64,000 nt of DNA from an uncultured Oscillospiraceae bacterium (GCA_900540275.1 UQFO01000001.1:310001-374000); one strand, 5' to 3'. Shown: positions 8,471-17,265, counted from the stretch's first letter. Translations and numbers: made by a program. The notes: generated by a model not told the origin, from the letters alone.

Positions 8471-9763
8471 ATGACTTTTACCATACTTACCCTTGGCTGC
8501 AAGGTTAATCAATATGAATCGCAGGTTATGCACGAGGCGCTGCTGACGGCAGGCCACACGCCAGTGCCGCTTACTGAAAAGCCGGAGCTGTGTGTGATAA
8601 ATACCTGCACCGTCACATCGGTGAGCGACAGCAAGGCAATGAAGCTTCTACGGCGGACGCGGCGTGAAAACCCAGCCTGCGTTATAGTGCTGACGGGATG
8701 TATGCCGCAGGCGTTCCCGGAGAGAAAGGGCCAATTCAGCGAGGCGGATATCGTCCTCGGCAACAAATGCAGGGGAGAGCTTCTTCCGGCTGTGGAAAAT
8801 TTTTTGCAGACGCGAAGGCCGGTATTTCAAATCGAGCCGCATCAAAACGACACCTCTTTTGAAAGCATGTCAGTCCAGGCGTTCCATGAGCGCACACGGG
8901 CTTTTGTCAAAATAGAAGACGGCTGCAACCGTTTCTGTTCCTACTGCATCATACCGTACGCGCGCGGGCGCGTACGCTCCAAGCCCCTTTCAGAGCTTAC
9001 TGAAGAGCTTACGAGGATTGCAGGGAAGGGCTACCGGGAAATTGTTCTCGTCGGCATCAATCTCTCGGCCTTTGGGCAGGAATGGGGGCTTGATTTGGGC
9101 GACGCCGTCGAAGCTGCCTGCGCGGTAGATGGAATCGAGCGCGTGCGGCTTGGCTCGTTGGAACCGGAACGAATGGACGAGGCGATGATTGCGCGTCTTT
9201 CCAGGCAAAAAAAGCTGTGCCCGCAGTTCCACCTCTCGCTGCAAAGCGGCAGCGCGGGAACGCTGAAACGCATGAACCGCCACTATACGCCGGACGAATA
9301 CCGGGCAATCGTCCAAAACCTGCGCGCGGCGTTTCCAAATGCGGCGGTTACCACAGACATTATGGTGGGCTTTCCCGGGGAAACACAAAAGGAATTTGAA
9401 GAGTCGCTGGCTTTTGCACAAGAAATCGGCTTTGCAAAGGCGCATGTGTTTTCTTATTCACGCCGGCCCGGAACAAAGGCGGATAAAGAGCCGGACCAGA
9501 TAAGCGCGGAGGTAAAGGAGCAGCGCTCGAAAGAGATGATTGCCTTAACAAACCGCACGCGTTCTGCTTTTTTAAATGAGCAGGCGGGCCTTGTGGAAGA
9601 GGTCCTGTTTGAAACGAAGCGAAACGGCGGGTTCTGTGAGGGATATACGAGAAACTATACGCCTGTTATCCTGCGAACACAGGACGACCTGTGCGGGCAG
9701 GCGCGGATGGTGCGCATTACAGGCGCCGAGCAGGATAAATGCACCTGTGAGCTGGATTCCTAG
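8471..9763 (+). CDS. mtaB: tRNA A37 (t6A) methylthiotransferase
   Basis: A 430-residue radical-SAM methylthiotransferase. MtaB adds a methylthio group to t6A at position 37 of tRNAs decoding ANN codons. The N-terminal UPF0004-type domain has conserved cysteines in TLGCKVNQYES, INTCTVT and TGCMPQ for one iron-sulfur cluster. The radical-SAM cluster is CX3CX2C at Cys152/156/159 (CNRFCSYC). A TRAM-like tail closes the protein. The start at 8471 follows AAAAAGGAGAATTCC; the longer open frame lacks a ribosome site. Its stop overlaps the stop of the convergent GHL10 gene by 4 nt, with no terminator between them. MtaB is preferred over MiaB/RimO from the CKVNQYES motif and length. Confidence 0.92.
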   Translation: MTFTILTLGCKVNQYESQVMHEALLTAGHTPVPLTEKPELCVINTCTVTSVSDSKAMKLLRRTRRENPACVIVLTGCMPQAFPERKGQFSEADIVLGNKCRGELLPAVENFLQTRRPVFQIEPHQNDTSFESMSVQAFHERTRAFVKIEDGCNRFCSYCIIPYARGRVRSKPLSELTEELTRIAGKGYREIVLVGINLSAFGQEWGLDLGDAVEAACAVDGIERVRLGSLEPERMDEAMIARLSRQKKLCPQFHLSLQSGSAGTLKRMNRHYTPDEYRAIVQNLRAAFPNAAVTTDIMVGFPGETQKEFEESLAFAQEIGFAKAHVFSYSRRPGTKADKEPDQISAEVKEQRSKEMIALTNRTRSAFLNEQAGLVEEVLFETKRNGGFCEGYTRNYTPVILRTQDDLCGQARMVRITGAEQDKCTCELDS

Positions 9764-11040
9764 CCTGCTTCGATGATTTTCATGACGTTCTCAATCTCTT
9801 TCTTTGTCTGGTCGTTTACCAGGTAGTCGTAGGAATAAAGCATAAACCCGTCCGCCTTGAGCTCGCGCCCGTACTCGATTTCCTTTTGCAGGATATCCTG
9901 TGAGCCCTCCCAGGAGCCTTCGTCCGCGTCGCTGCCCGCCTTGTAGACGGCAAGGCCGATATAGAGCTTCACACCGTCGTTTTTGACAAGCTGCCGCCAT
10001 TCGTCCGCGGTGCTGTCGTAAGGCAGCAGCGGGTGGTCGAAGCTTACATAAATCTGCGGGCAGATGTAATCGACATACCCTGGGGTCTTGCCCCAGGAAT
10101 AAACGTCCGCGCCCATGCTGATGTCATTGTCAATGTTGCCCTGCGGTGATATGCCGAACACGGTATGGCTGCTCAAATTATGTACGGCGCTGTAAACGCC
10201 TGACACCAGTGTGTTGATGTTCGCCGTTCGCCATGCGTTCTGCGTAAGCGGCGTTGTGTCTTTTCCAAGGCTTTCCGTATAGGCGTCATACGAGGATTTG
10301 TCGTAATCGACGTCGCTCGTCGGATAAAAGTAATCGTCGAAATGGATGCCGTCTACCGGATAATTTTTTACGATTTCCTCAACGGATTCTATGATATATT
10401 TGCGTACCTCAGGATAGGCGGGATTAAAGTATAAATCGCCGTCCCAGTCGACCACATAGCCGCTCTTGCCCTTGTCGTTTTTCCATTTTGTGTAGGGGTT
10501 GTCGCCGGACAGCTTTTTCGGGGTATCGCTTACCTTGATACGCAGGGGATTGAGCCACGCGTGGAACTCAAGCCCCGCCTTGTGCGCGGCCTCCACCATA
10601 TATGAAAGCGGGTCGTAGCCGGGGTCCTCGCCCTGCGTGCCCGTCAGGATATGCGACCAAGGGTAATATTTCGACGGGTACAGCGCGTCCCCGAACGGGC
10701 GTACATGCACAATCAATGTATTCATATTGTGTTCCTTCGACGTTTTGATGATTGCATCGAATTTTTTTTCAAACGCCTCCTGCGAAGGGTTATCCTCCAC
10801 GCTAAGAGACATATACGGCACCCATACAGCCATCATCTCGCCCTCGTGCTGTACATACGCGCCGTCCTCGTGCGCCTTGTCCGTATTACCGGCTCCGCCG
10901 GAGTTTGTCCCGTTTACAGGCGCTGTGGGCGGATTTCCCCCGTTTTCATTCATCAGCGTTACATACGAAGCGCCTACCGCGCAGAGAAGCAGTACGACGG
11001 CAATTACCATGGGGGCGTACCTGCGTTTTCCTTCTGACAT
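9760..11040 (-). CDS. GHL10-type glycoside hydrolase-like protein, membrane anchored
   Basis: A 426-residue protein that starts at ATG 11040 behind AAGGAAGG. Residues about 9-28 are a hydrophobic uncleaved anchor; a Gly/Asn/Thr-rich stretch follows, and then a domain of the glycosyl hydrolase-like 10 family (YngK-like). Recognisable family stretches are WVPYMSLSV, HVRPFGDALYPS, HAWLNPLRI and GIHFDDYFYPT, forming a TIM-barrel face with Asp and His residues. The family is thought to act on cell-wall or envelope glycans at the outer surface, but the substrate is unproven. It is convergent with mtaB and divergent from the DUF1294 gene, so it is transcribed alone. Confidence 0.8.
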   Translation of the reverse strand: MSEGKRRYAPMVIAVVLLLCAVGASYVTLMNENGGNPPTAPVNGTNSGGAGNTDKAHEDGAYVQHEGEMMAVWVPYMSLSVEDNPSQEAFEKKFDAIIKTSKEHNMNTLIVHVRPFGDALYPSKYYPWSHILTGTQGEDPGYDPLSYMVEAAHKAGLEFHAWLNPLRIKVSDTPKKLSGDNPYTKWKNDKGKSGYVVDWDGDLYFNPAYPEVRKYIIESVEEIVKNYPVDGIHFDDYFYPTSDVDYDKSSYDAYTESLGKDTTPLTQNAWRTANINTLVSGVYSAVHNLSSHTVFGISPQGNIDNDISMGADVYSWGKTPGYVDYICPQIYVSFDHPLLPYDSTADEWRQLVKNDGVKLYIGLAVYKAGSDADEGSWEGSQDILQKEIEYGRELKADGFMLYSYDYLVNDQTKKEIENVMKIIEAG

Positions 11041-11153
11041 AACATTCCTTCCTTTCCCTGGAGCCGTCCCGTGGGAACAGGCTTGGTTTTCTAATCGCTT
11101 TCTTTTCATTTATAATAAAATTACGTTTGATTTATGCGAAAGGCGGGAAAGAA

Positions 11154-11456
11154 ATGCCGCAAAATATCTGGTGGCTGCTGCTTATGGGCTACCTGCTTTT
11201 AATCAATATCTTAGCCGCCCTGATAACGGCCTTGGATAAAAGCAAGGCGCAGCGCGGGCGCTGGCGTATTAAGGAAAGCACCCTGCTGCTCCTGTCGGCC
11301 CTCGGCGGCAGCATCGGCATGTATTTGACGATGCGCCTGATTCACCACAAAACGCGCAAGCTAAAGTTTATGCTCGGCGTTCCGCTTATCTTTTTTGCGG
11401 AAATCGTGGCTGCCGCCGGGATATTCTATTTCTCACAGAACGGGTGGGGCTTATAA
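11154..11456 (+). CDS. DUF1294 family membrane protein
   Basis: A 100-residue integral membrane protein with about three hydrophobic segments (near residues 4-24, 40-55 and 75-95). The central KxxAQRxxWRIxE motif, with LLLLSALGGSIGMYLTM and RHKTRK-like HHKTRKLKF, is typical of DUF1294. The function is unknown. AGGCGGG before ATG 11154 is the likely ribosome site. It is followed 1 nt after its stop by the rluA-family gene, so the two are co-transcribed, which says little about its job. Confidence 0.8.
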   Translation: MPQNIWWLLLMGYLLLINILAALITALDKSKAQRGRWRIKESTLLLLSALGGSIGMYLTMRLIHHKTRKLKFMLGVPLIFFAEIVAAAGIFYFSQNGWGL

Positions 11457-11457
11457 G

Positions 11458-12360
11458 ATGGAAAATCCCAGGCTTTTAAAATTTACGGTCCCTGCGGAAT
11501 TTGACGGCGCGCTGCTCAAAACCTTTCTGCGCCGCGGCTGCGGGCTTTCGTCCCATTTGATGGTTTCATTAAAGCAGACAGAAAACGGCATATTGCGAAA
11601 CGGCAGGCATGCGCGCGTTATCGAGCGGGTAGCGGCGGGCGATATGGTTACGCTGCGGCTCCCGGAGGAAACCTGCGCGGCAGAGCCTGCCATGCTGCCA
11701 CTTACCGTCATCTATGAGGACGCCCATCTTTTGGTCCTGGATAAGCCCCCGGGCATGCCGGTACACCCGACCTCATGCGGCCATCAAAGAGATACGCTTG
11801 CAAACGCCGTCTCGTATTATATGAGGAAAAAGGGGGAGCGCTATGCGTTCCGGCCGCTTAACCGGCTGGATAAGGATACGACCGGGCTGGTACTTGCAGC
11901 AAAGGAGCCGTACAGCGCGTTTTGCCTCAAAACCGGCGTGGAAAAGCAGTATATCGCCGTGTGTGAAGGCGTTTTTTCAGGAAGCGGCACGGTGGACGCG
12001 CCAATACGCATCAAGGAAGGGCATACAATTGAGCGTCAGGCGGGTAACGGCGGGCAGAGGGCTGTTACGCACTATAAAACGCTTGCGGGAAATCATAACC
12101 ATACGCTTGCGCAGTTTACGCTCGAAACAGGCAGGACGCACCAAATCCGCGTCCACATGGCTTATTTCGGCCATCCGCTCGCGGGAGACGATATGTATGG
12201 AGGGAGCACGGAATATATAGCACGGCAGGCGCTCCACTGTGAACGGCTGTCCTTTGCGCATCCAATAACCGGCAAAAAAATGGAGCTTTTCTCGCCTTTA
12301 CCGAACGATATGGCGCGCCTAATCGAACAAATTTCCACAAAAACAATACAAAACGGATGA
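11458..12360 (+). CDS. RluA-family pseudouridine synthase
   Basis: A 300-residue enzyme that isomerises uridine to pseudouridine in rRNA or tRNA. Residues 1-80 resemble an S4 RNA-binding domain (DGALLKTFLRRGCGLSS). The catalytic domain carries the family motif as PLNRLDKDTTGL, with the catalytic Asp, then the late motif ETGRTHQIRVHMAYFGHPLAGD. It starts at ATG 11458, almost touching the DUF1294 stop, behind GGGTGGGG. RluD/RluC-type specificity cannot be separated by eye. The motif has Asn where HRLDxxT usually has His, a tolerated variant. Confidence 0.9.
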   Translation: MENPRLLKFTVPAEFDGALLKTFLRRGCGLSSHLMVSLKQTENGILRNGRHARVIERVAAGDMVTLRLPEETCAAEPAMLPLTVIYEDAHLLVLDKPPGMPVHPTSCGHQRDTLANAVSYYMRKKGERYAFRPLNRLDKDTTGLVLAAKEPYSAFCLKTGVEKQYIAVCEGVFSGSGTVDAPIRIKEGHTIERQAGNGGQRAVTHYKTLAGNHNHTLAQFTLETGRTHQIRVHMAYFGHPLAGDDMYGGSTEYIARQALHCERLSFAHPITGKKMELFSPLPNDMARLIEQISTKTIQNG

Positions 12361-12381
12361 TGCAATTTGCAGGGCTCAATA

Positions 12382-12410
12382 TTGCAAAAGAAGCATTCCT
12401 ATGGTAAAAT
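12382..12410 (+). promoter_or_regulatory. Sigma-A type promoter of ilvE
   Basis: TTGCAA (12382-12387) and TAAAAT (12405-12410) are separated by 17 nt, leaving a leader of about 25 nt before the ilvE start. Confidence 0.65.
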
Positions 12411-12441
12411 AGTACCAATTTATTCGAGAGAGGGAATCACG

Positions 12442-13509
12442 ATGCAGGAAATCAAAGTGGAATTGACCAAGACACCGAAGGAAAAGCCTACAGACGAAAG
12501 CAAGCTCGGCTTCGGCAAGATATTTACCGACCATATGTTCCTGATGAACTATGACGAGGGACAGGGCTGGCACGACGCGCGGATTGTCCCTTATGGCCCG
12601 ATTGCGCTGGATCCGGCCGCCATGTGCCTGCACTATGGGCAGGAAGTCTTTGAGGGAATGAAGGCTTATAAGACCAAAGAGGGCAAAACGCTTTTGTTCC
12701 GTCCGGAGAAGAACATGGCAAGGCTCAATGTTTCTAATGAGAGGCTCTGCATTCCTCTGGTCGATGAGGCGTTCTGCGTAGAAGCCATTAAAAAGCTCGT
12801 GAAAATCGAAGAGGACTGGATTCCGACTGCCGAAGGCACGTCGCTCTACCTGCGCCCGTTTATTTTTGCGGTTGACCCGTTTATCGGCGTCCACCCGGCG
12901 CACCAGCTGATTTTCTGCATTATCTGCTCGCCTGTCGGCGCGTATTATCCAGAAGGGCTTGACCCGGTTCGCATCTATGTTGAGCAGAACTATGTACGCG
13001 CGGTGCGCGGCGGCATGGGCTTTACAAAAACAGCCGGCAACTACGCCGCGTCCCTCAAGGCGCAGGACGAAAGCGAAAAGCAGGGCTATACCCAGGTGCT
13101 CTGGCTTGACGGCGTGGAGCGCAAATATATTGAAGAGGTCGGCACGATGAACGTGTTCTTCGTCATTGACGACGAAATTATAACACCGGCGCTGCAGGGC
13201 TCAATCCTATCCGGTATCACCCGTATGTCCTCCATCGAGCTGCTGCGCTCCTGGGGCTACAAGGTAACAGAACGCGCGCTTTCCATCGACGAGGTTGCAA
13301 AGGCCGCGGACGAGGGCAGGCTGAAAGAAGCGTTCGGCACCGGAACAGCCGCTGTCATCTCACCGATTGGCGAGCTCAAATGGGGCGATAAGGTCATGAC
13401 GTTCAACGGCGGCAAAATCGGCGAAATTTCGCAGAAGCTTTATGATAACCTAACCGGGATACAGTGGGGAAGCGTAGCGGATGCCCACGGCTGGACGGTT
13501 GAGGTATAA
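12442..13509 (+). CDS. ilvE: Branched-chain amino-acid aminotransferase
   Basis: A 355-residue class IV PLP aminotransferase interconverting leucine, isoleucine and valine with their 2-oxo acids. YGQEVFEGMKAYKT, the PLP lysine at Lys196 in GGMGFTKTAGNYAAS, and IEEVGTMNVFFV are hallmarks of the long (BcaT/IlvE type II) subgroup; the length fits. The start at ATG 12442 follows GAGAGAGGG. Its own promoter, and the absence of other ilv genes nearby, indicate that it is expressed alone. Confidence 0.95.
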   Translation: MQEIKVELTKTPKEKPTDESKLGFGKIFTDHMFLMNYDEGQGWHDARIVPYGPIALDPAAMCLHYGQEVFEGMKAYKTKEGKTLLFRPEKNMARLNVSNERLCIPLVDEAFCVEAIKKLVKIEEDWIPTAEGTSLYLRPFIFAVDPFIGVHPAHQLIFCIICSPVGAYYPEGLDPVRIYVEQNYVRAVRGGMGFTKTAGNYAASLKAQDESEKQGYTQVLWLDGVERKYIEEVGTMNVFFVIDDEIITPALQGSILSGITRMSSIELLRSWGYKVTERALSIDEVAKAADEGRLKEAFGTGTAAVISPIGELKWGDKVMTFNGGKIGEISQKLYDNLTGIQWGSVADAHGWTVEV

Positions 13510-13633
13510 GACGTTAAAAATGCAAATTGCCGCCCGCGGTCCCGTGTGCTTCCATCATTTCTTACAACTTTGTCAGAATCAAAACAGTTTGCCGGAAAAC
13601 GGTTAAATCATTTTGAACTTTCTGTGAAATCCG

Positions 13634-13662
13634 TTGTGCTTAAATCTCCGCTGTGTTATAAT
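13634..13662 (+). promoter_or_regulatory. Sigma-A type promoter of the receiver protein gene
   Basis: TTGTGC (13634-13639) and TATAAT (13657-13662) with 17 nt between them. The rest of the 198-nt gap after ilvE shows no gene. Confidence 0.65.
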
Positions 13663-13707
13663 CAAGCCGAACCGCGAGACACAGAAAGGAGATGAAAAAT
13701 TAAGGAA

Positions 13708-14073
13708 ATGAACAGTTCTATTTTGGTGGTCGACGATTTATCGTTCCCCAGAAAGCTCACGAAGAACGTGCTTGTTAACGCAGGGTTTACCGACACAGCC
13801 GAAGCGGCAAGCGCGCAGGAAGCGCTTGATTGCGTTCAAAACGAGGCCCCGACGCTCGTGCTTCTTGACGGTTCACTCCCCGGCAGCGAAGACCTCGCTT
13901 TACTTCGGAAGGTATTACAGGCGTCGCCTGAAACAAAGGTCGTAATGGTCTATGCGCAGACGGAGGATATCCATAAGGAAGAAGCATTATCAATGGGCGC
14001 AAAGGGCTACATACTAAAGCCCTTCAACGAAGAGAAGCTGCTCACCGTCGTGAATCATGTTCTGGCGGGATAA
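13708..14073 (+). CDS. Stand-alone CheY-like receiver protein
   Basis: A 121-residue protein consisting only of a response-regulator receiver domain: acidic pair Asp9-Asp10 (VVDD), phospho-acceptor Asp54 (LLDGS) and Lys104 (YILKPF). The conserved Thr/Ser that contacts the phosphoryl group is replaced by Tyr82 (VMVYA), so switching may differ from CheY. No output domain and no histidine kinase or flagellar gene is adjacent. A TAAGGA site precedes ATG 13708; a stronger AGGAG just upstream opens only a three-codon frame. A strong terminator follows, so the gene is monocistronic. The partner is unknown. Confidence 0.85.
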   Translation: MNSSILVVDDLSFPRKLTKNVLVNAGFTDTAEAASAQEALDCVQNEAPTLVLLDGSLPGSEDLALLRKVLQASPETKVVMVYAQTEDIHKEEALSMGAKGYILKPFNEEKLLTVVNHVLAG

Positions 14074-14088
14074 ACCATAAAAGCAATA

Positions 14089-14120
14089 GGGCCGGCAGTG
14101 CACCGCACTGCCGGCCCTTT
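14089..14120 (+). terminator. Rho-independent terminator after the receiver gene
   Basis: A 12-bp perfect stem (GGGCCGGCAGTG/CACTGCCGGCCC) with a 5-nt loop and T tail. Confidence 0.9.
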
Positions 14121-14210
14121 ATATACGGTTTCTTTTAAATAAATAAAAAATATGTTTTTGATATTATAATGTGAAATATAACTGTAAATATGGGCTTGAG
14201 GGTAACAAAA

Positions 14211-14957
14211 ATGAGAGTCGTTGAATACGGAAAAGAAAATCAAGACGTTATTATGCTTCTTCATGGCGGTGGTCTTGCCCCTTGGAATTATAAAGAAGAA
14301 GCAGAACAGCTGGAAGATAAATTTCATATTTTAGTGCCTGTATTGGATGGACACAGCGGAAGTGACAGTAAATTTTCCTCTATAGAAGAAAATGCCAAAA
14401 AACTAATACAATATATAGATGAAGCCTATAGCGGCCAGGTCCTTTTCATCGGCGGACTTTCTCTCGGTGGCCAAATATTGGTTGAAATGTTGTCGCAGAG
14501 AAAAGATGTCTGTAGGTTTGCCATAATAGAGAGCGCATTGGCTATGCCAATGAAAATAACAGCGTCACTTGTAAAGTCCTGTTTTCCTCTGTGTTATCCG
14601 TTGACAAAAAAGCGTTGGTTTGCAAAATTACAGTTTAATTCCCTGCATATAAAGCAGCCGCTTTTTGAAGATTACTTCAAAGACAGCGCTATCATCAGGA
14701 AAGAAGACATGGCAGCTTTTTTGCGGGCAAATTCTGATTACAAAATGAAAGATACGCTTTCCTCCTGCCGGTCAAAAACACTCGTATTAGCCGGCGGCAG
14801 GGAACAAAGAATCATGAAAAAATCCGCTGAGCTTATCAGCAAAAATATCAGTGATTCAACATTTGAAATTTTGCCGGGATACTGTCACGGAGACTTAAGC
14901 CTCAATCACTCCGAAAAATATACAGAAAAATTACTGCGTTTAATTGGTAAAATATAA
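14211..14957 (+). CDS. Alpha/beta hydrolase
   Basis: A 248-residue alpha/beta-hydrolase-fold protein with an HGGG oxyanion-type motif near the N-terminus, the nucleophile elbow GGLSLGG (Ser in G-L-S-L-G) and a C-terminal His in YCHGDLS. These suggest an intact Ser-Asp-His enzyme, perhaps an esterase or acyl hydrolase. The substrate is not identifiable. The start at 14211 follows GAGGGTAAC. The gene is visibly richer in A and T than its neighbours and uses more AAA/ATA/TTA codons, consistent with horizontal acquisition. Strong terminators isolate it from the gene upstream. Confidence 0.8.
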   Translation: MRVVEYGKENQDVIMLLHGGGLAPWNYKEEAEQLEDKFHILVPVLDGHSGSDSKFSSIEENAKKLIQYIDEAYSGQVLFIGGLSLGGQILVEMLSQRKDVCRFAIIESALAMPMKITASLVKSCFPLCYPLTKKRWFAKLQFNSLHIKQPLFEDYFKDSAIIRKEDMAAFLRANSDYKMKDTLSSCRSKTLVLAGGREQRIMKKSAELISKNISDSTFEILPGYCHGDLSLNHSEKYTEKLLRLIGKI

Positions 14958-15249
14958 GGCGATATTCCTGCTTCATCAAGCAGCCGCAATTTTGCCGGGA
15001 TTCTATCTCATCCCAATGGTTTTTAAAATAGTCCACGAACAAGAACAAAAAAGAGGGCAGGGAGTATCAGCCTTTCATTTTTACAGATTTAGTGGTATAA
15101 TATATTATGTAAAATTTGTGTTGCTTTACAACGTCCCGAAACAGGGCGGACAGGCTTTCCTGCCCACCCGTTTTTCGTTTCATAAGCGTTGGGATATCTT
15201 GTTATAAGTTTTTACTGCTCTTATGGGCAAATTTGAAAGGATGAAAGCT

Positions 15250-15714
15250 ATGGTGCATTTGGTTTACTGCGACAACGCGGGAAAAAAGGGCGAAAAGGTT
15301 CTCGATAAAATTTTAAACGGAACAAAAACTATGGTTGTGCGGGGCGCCGCTGGCAGGAAAATACCGCACAGCAGGGTCTTTGCCGGTGAAACGCTTTATT
15401 TTATGGAAAAGGGAACGGCAAAAATCACGGCGGCGGCGACAGTCAAAAATGCCGAGAATTTTGTGAAGCTGCCTGATGAAGAGATTACACGCGTTTTAGA
15501 AGAGCGCCAGCCTAAGCTAAATTTGTCTGACAAGCAAAAGGCGCGCTGGCATAAAAAATGCCTTTGCCTGGTAGAATTTGAGGATGTCCGCGAAATAGAA
15601 CCGCTTGATTTCGACCATCAGGGTAACATGGACGACTGGCTGATTATTGAGAAGATTGAAGACGTAGTGGTTGGTACAAGTATTCCGTATGACTACAAGA
15701 ATTCCAGGTTTTAA
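15250..15714 (+). CDS. PUA/ASCH-like domain protein
   Basis: A 154-residue protein. The ILNGTKTMVVRGAAGRK stretch followed by VFAGETLYFMEKG and ITAAATV resembles the beta-barrel of ASCH/PUA-like domains, which bind RNA or modified nucleotides; this is a fold-level guess from pattern. GAAAGGATGAAAGCT supports ATG 15250. The DUF5131 gene starts 12 nt downstream behind AAGGCGGTGAAGCT, so the two form a pair. The roughly 290-nt gap upstream contains a weak GC-rich imperfect hairpin near 15142-15171 but no convincing gene. Confidence 0.55.
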   Translation: MVHLVYCDNAGKKGEKVLDKILNGTKTMVVRGAAGRKIPHSRVFAGETLYFMEKGTAKITAAATVKNAENFVKLPDEEITRVLEERQPKLNLSDKQKARWHKKCLCLVEFEDVREIEPLDFDHQGNMDDWLIIEKIEDVVVGTSIPYDYKNSRF

Positions 15715-15726
15715 GGCGGTGAAGCT

Positions 15727-16434
15727 ATGGCAATGTGGAAACCGTGGCGGGGATGCCATAGGTACAGTGAGGGCTGCAAATACTGCTATATCCACAAAGG
15801 GGATGCGAAAAGGGGAGTCGATACCGGCAGTATCGTAAAGCTCGACGGCTTCGACGCGCCTGTCAAACGGAACAAAAACGGCGAATACAGGATGAAGGGC
15901 GGCCAGCTCGTCTACCTGTGCTTTTCCACTGATTTTTTGATAGAAGAGGCCGATCCATGGAGGGCGCAGTGCTGGGCGATGATAAAGGAACGCCCTGATT
16001 TGCATTTCCTGTTTTTGACCAAAAGAATCGAACGTTTTATGAGCTGCATTCCGGAGGACTGGAACGGCGGGTATGAAAATGTAACGGTCGGCTGTACTGT
16101 AGAAAACCAAAAGCGGGCGGACGAAAGGCTCAAGATATTCTCCGCTCTGCCAATCAAGCACAAAAATATTATTTGCCAGCCGCTGATTGAAGAGATTAAC
16201 CTGGAGCGCTATTTGGACGGCGTCGAGCTGGTCGTGGTAGGCGGCGAGTCAGACAGGGACGCCAGGCCCCTCCGTTATGACTGGGTGCTTTCCATCCGGG
16301 AGCAATGCGCCAGAAGGGGCGTCCATTTTGAATTCAGGCAGTGCGGCACCCATTTTATCAAGGATGGGAAGGAATATAAGCTGTCTGTCAGGGAGCTGTG
16401 CAGCCAGGCGAGGAAGGCCGGCATCAATTTTTAA
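15727..16434 (+). CDS. DUF5131 (phage Gp37/Gp68-like) protein
   Basis: A 235-residue protein of the DUF5131 family, which occurs in phages and in scattered bacterial loci. The N-terminal GCHRYSEGCKYCY has cysteines at 10, 17 and 20, a radical-SAM-like iron-sulfur motif. FLFLTKRIERF and VGCTVENQKRADERL, then VVVGGESDRDARPL, are other family blocks. The function is unproven. Co-transcription with a PUA/ASCH-like protein fits a nucleic-acid or nucleotide modification role, but this is inference. A terminator shared with hisF lies just downstream. Confidence 0.8.
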   Translation: MAMWKPWRGCHRYSEGCKYCYIHKGDAKRGVDTGSIVKLDGFDAPVKRNKNGEYRMKGGQLVYLCFSTDFLIEEADPWRAQCWAMIKERPDLHFLFLTKRIERFMSCIPEDWNGGYENVTVGCTVENQKRADERLKIFSALPIKHKNIICQPLIEEINLERYLDGVELVVVGGESDRDARPLRYDWVLSIREQCARRGVHFEFRQCGTHFIKDGKEYKLSVRELCSQARKAGINF

Positions 16435-16471
16435 TCCCAGGGTGCATTTGAATGAATAGAAAGCGGTAAAA

Positions 16472-16498
16472 AAGCGCGCCGGATTATCCGGCGCGCTT
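16472..16498 (-). terminator. Bidirectional terminator between DUF5131 gene and hisF
   Basis: A 12-bp perfect stem (AAGCGCGCCGGA/TCCGGCGCGCTT) with a 3-nt loop. On the minus strand it is followed by a run of T and ends hisH-hisF; on the plus strand the tail is weaker. Confidence 0.85.
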
Positions 16499-16502
16499 CT
16501 GT

Positions 16503-17261
16503 TTACCTTCTGACTGGAATTCCGTTCTCCGACAGGTAGGCCTTTAAATCAGGAATCGCGATTTCACCAAAATGAAAAAGAGATGCCGCGAGCACGGCGT
16601 CCGCCCTGCCCTTTGTAAACGCATCCAGGAAATGGGCGGGCTTTCCCGCGCCGCCGCTTGCGATGACGGGAATGCCAACACGTTCGGAGACCGCCTTTGT
16701 CAGCTCGACGTCATAGCCGTCCTTCTGCCCGTCGCAGTCCATGCTCGTAAGCAGTATTTCGCCCGCGCCGCGCTTTTCGGCTTCCATGGCCCACTGTACT
16801 GCGTCGAGCCCCACCGGCGTGCGCCCGCCGTTGATATAAACCTCCCAGCCGCCTTCTGCGCGGCGCTTTGCGTCGATGGCGGCAACCACGCACTGGCTGC
16901 CGAATTTGTAGGAGGCCTCGTTAATAATATCGGGACGCAGTACCGCCGCTGAATTGACGGACACCTTATCCGCGCCCGCGCGCAGGATTTCCGTAAAATC
17001 GTCCACAGTCCGGATACCTCCGCCGACGGTAAAGGGGATAAATATCGTATTAGCCACCGCGTTTACAATATCTACAATGATTTTGCGCGCGTCGCTCGAG
17101 GCGGTAATATCGAGCAGCACAAGCTCGTCGGCGCCCTGCCTGTCATACGCGGCGGCGCACTGTACCGGGTCGCCCGCGTCGCGCAGGTTCACAAAGCTTG
17201 TTCCCTTGACAACCCTGCCGTTTTTTACGTCGAGGCACGGGATAATCCGTTTTGCATACAT
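16503..17261 (-). CDS. hisF: Imidazole glycerol phosphate synthase cyclase subunit
   Basis: A 252-residue (beta-alpha)8 barrel that uses ammonia from HisH to make imidazole glycerol phosphate and AICAR. Catalytic Asp near residue 11 (IPCLDVKNGRVVKG) and a second Asp in LTSMDCDGQKDGYD are present, along with TVGGGIRTVDD and VIASGGAGK phosphate-binding loops. The start at ATG 17261 lies 4 nt after the hisH stop and uses a GGAAAGGGGT site inside the hisH tail, indicating translational coupling. Length is standard. Confidence 0.97.
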   Translation of the reverse strand: MYAKRIIPCLDVKNGRVVKGTSFVNLRDAGDPVQCAAAYDRQGADELVLLDITASSDARKIIVDIVNAVANTIFIPFTVGGGIRTVDDFTEILRAGADKVSVNSAAVLRPDIINEASYKFGSQCVVAAIDAKRRAEGGWEVYINGGRTPVGLDAVQWAMEAEKRGAGEILLTSMDCDGQKDGYDVELTKAVSERVGIPVIASGGAGKPAHFLDAFTKGRADAVLAASLFHFGEIAIPDLKAYLSENGIPVRR

Positions 17262-17265
17262 AGGC

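Noticed and set aside
14944..15207. 87-codon plus-strand ORF overlapping the end of the hydrolase gene
   Set aside because: No ribosome site, no recognisable sequence, and it crosses a promoter-like and hairpin-like intergenic region.
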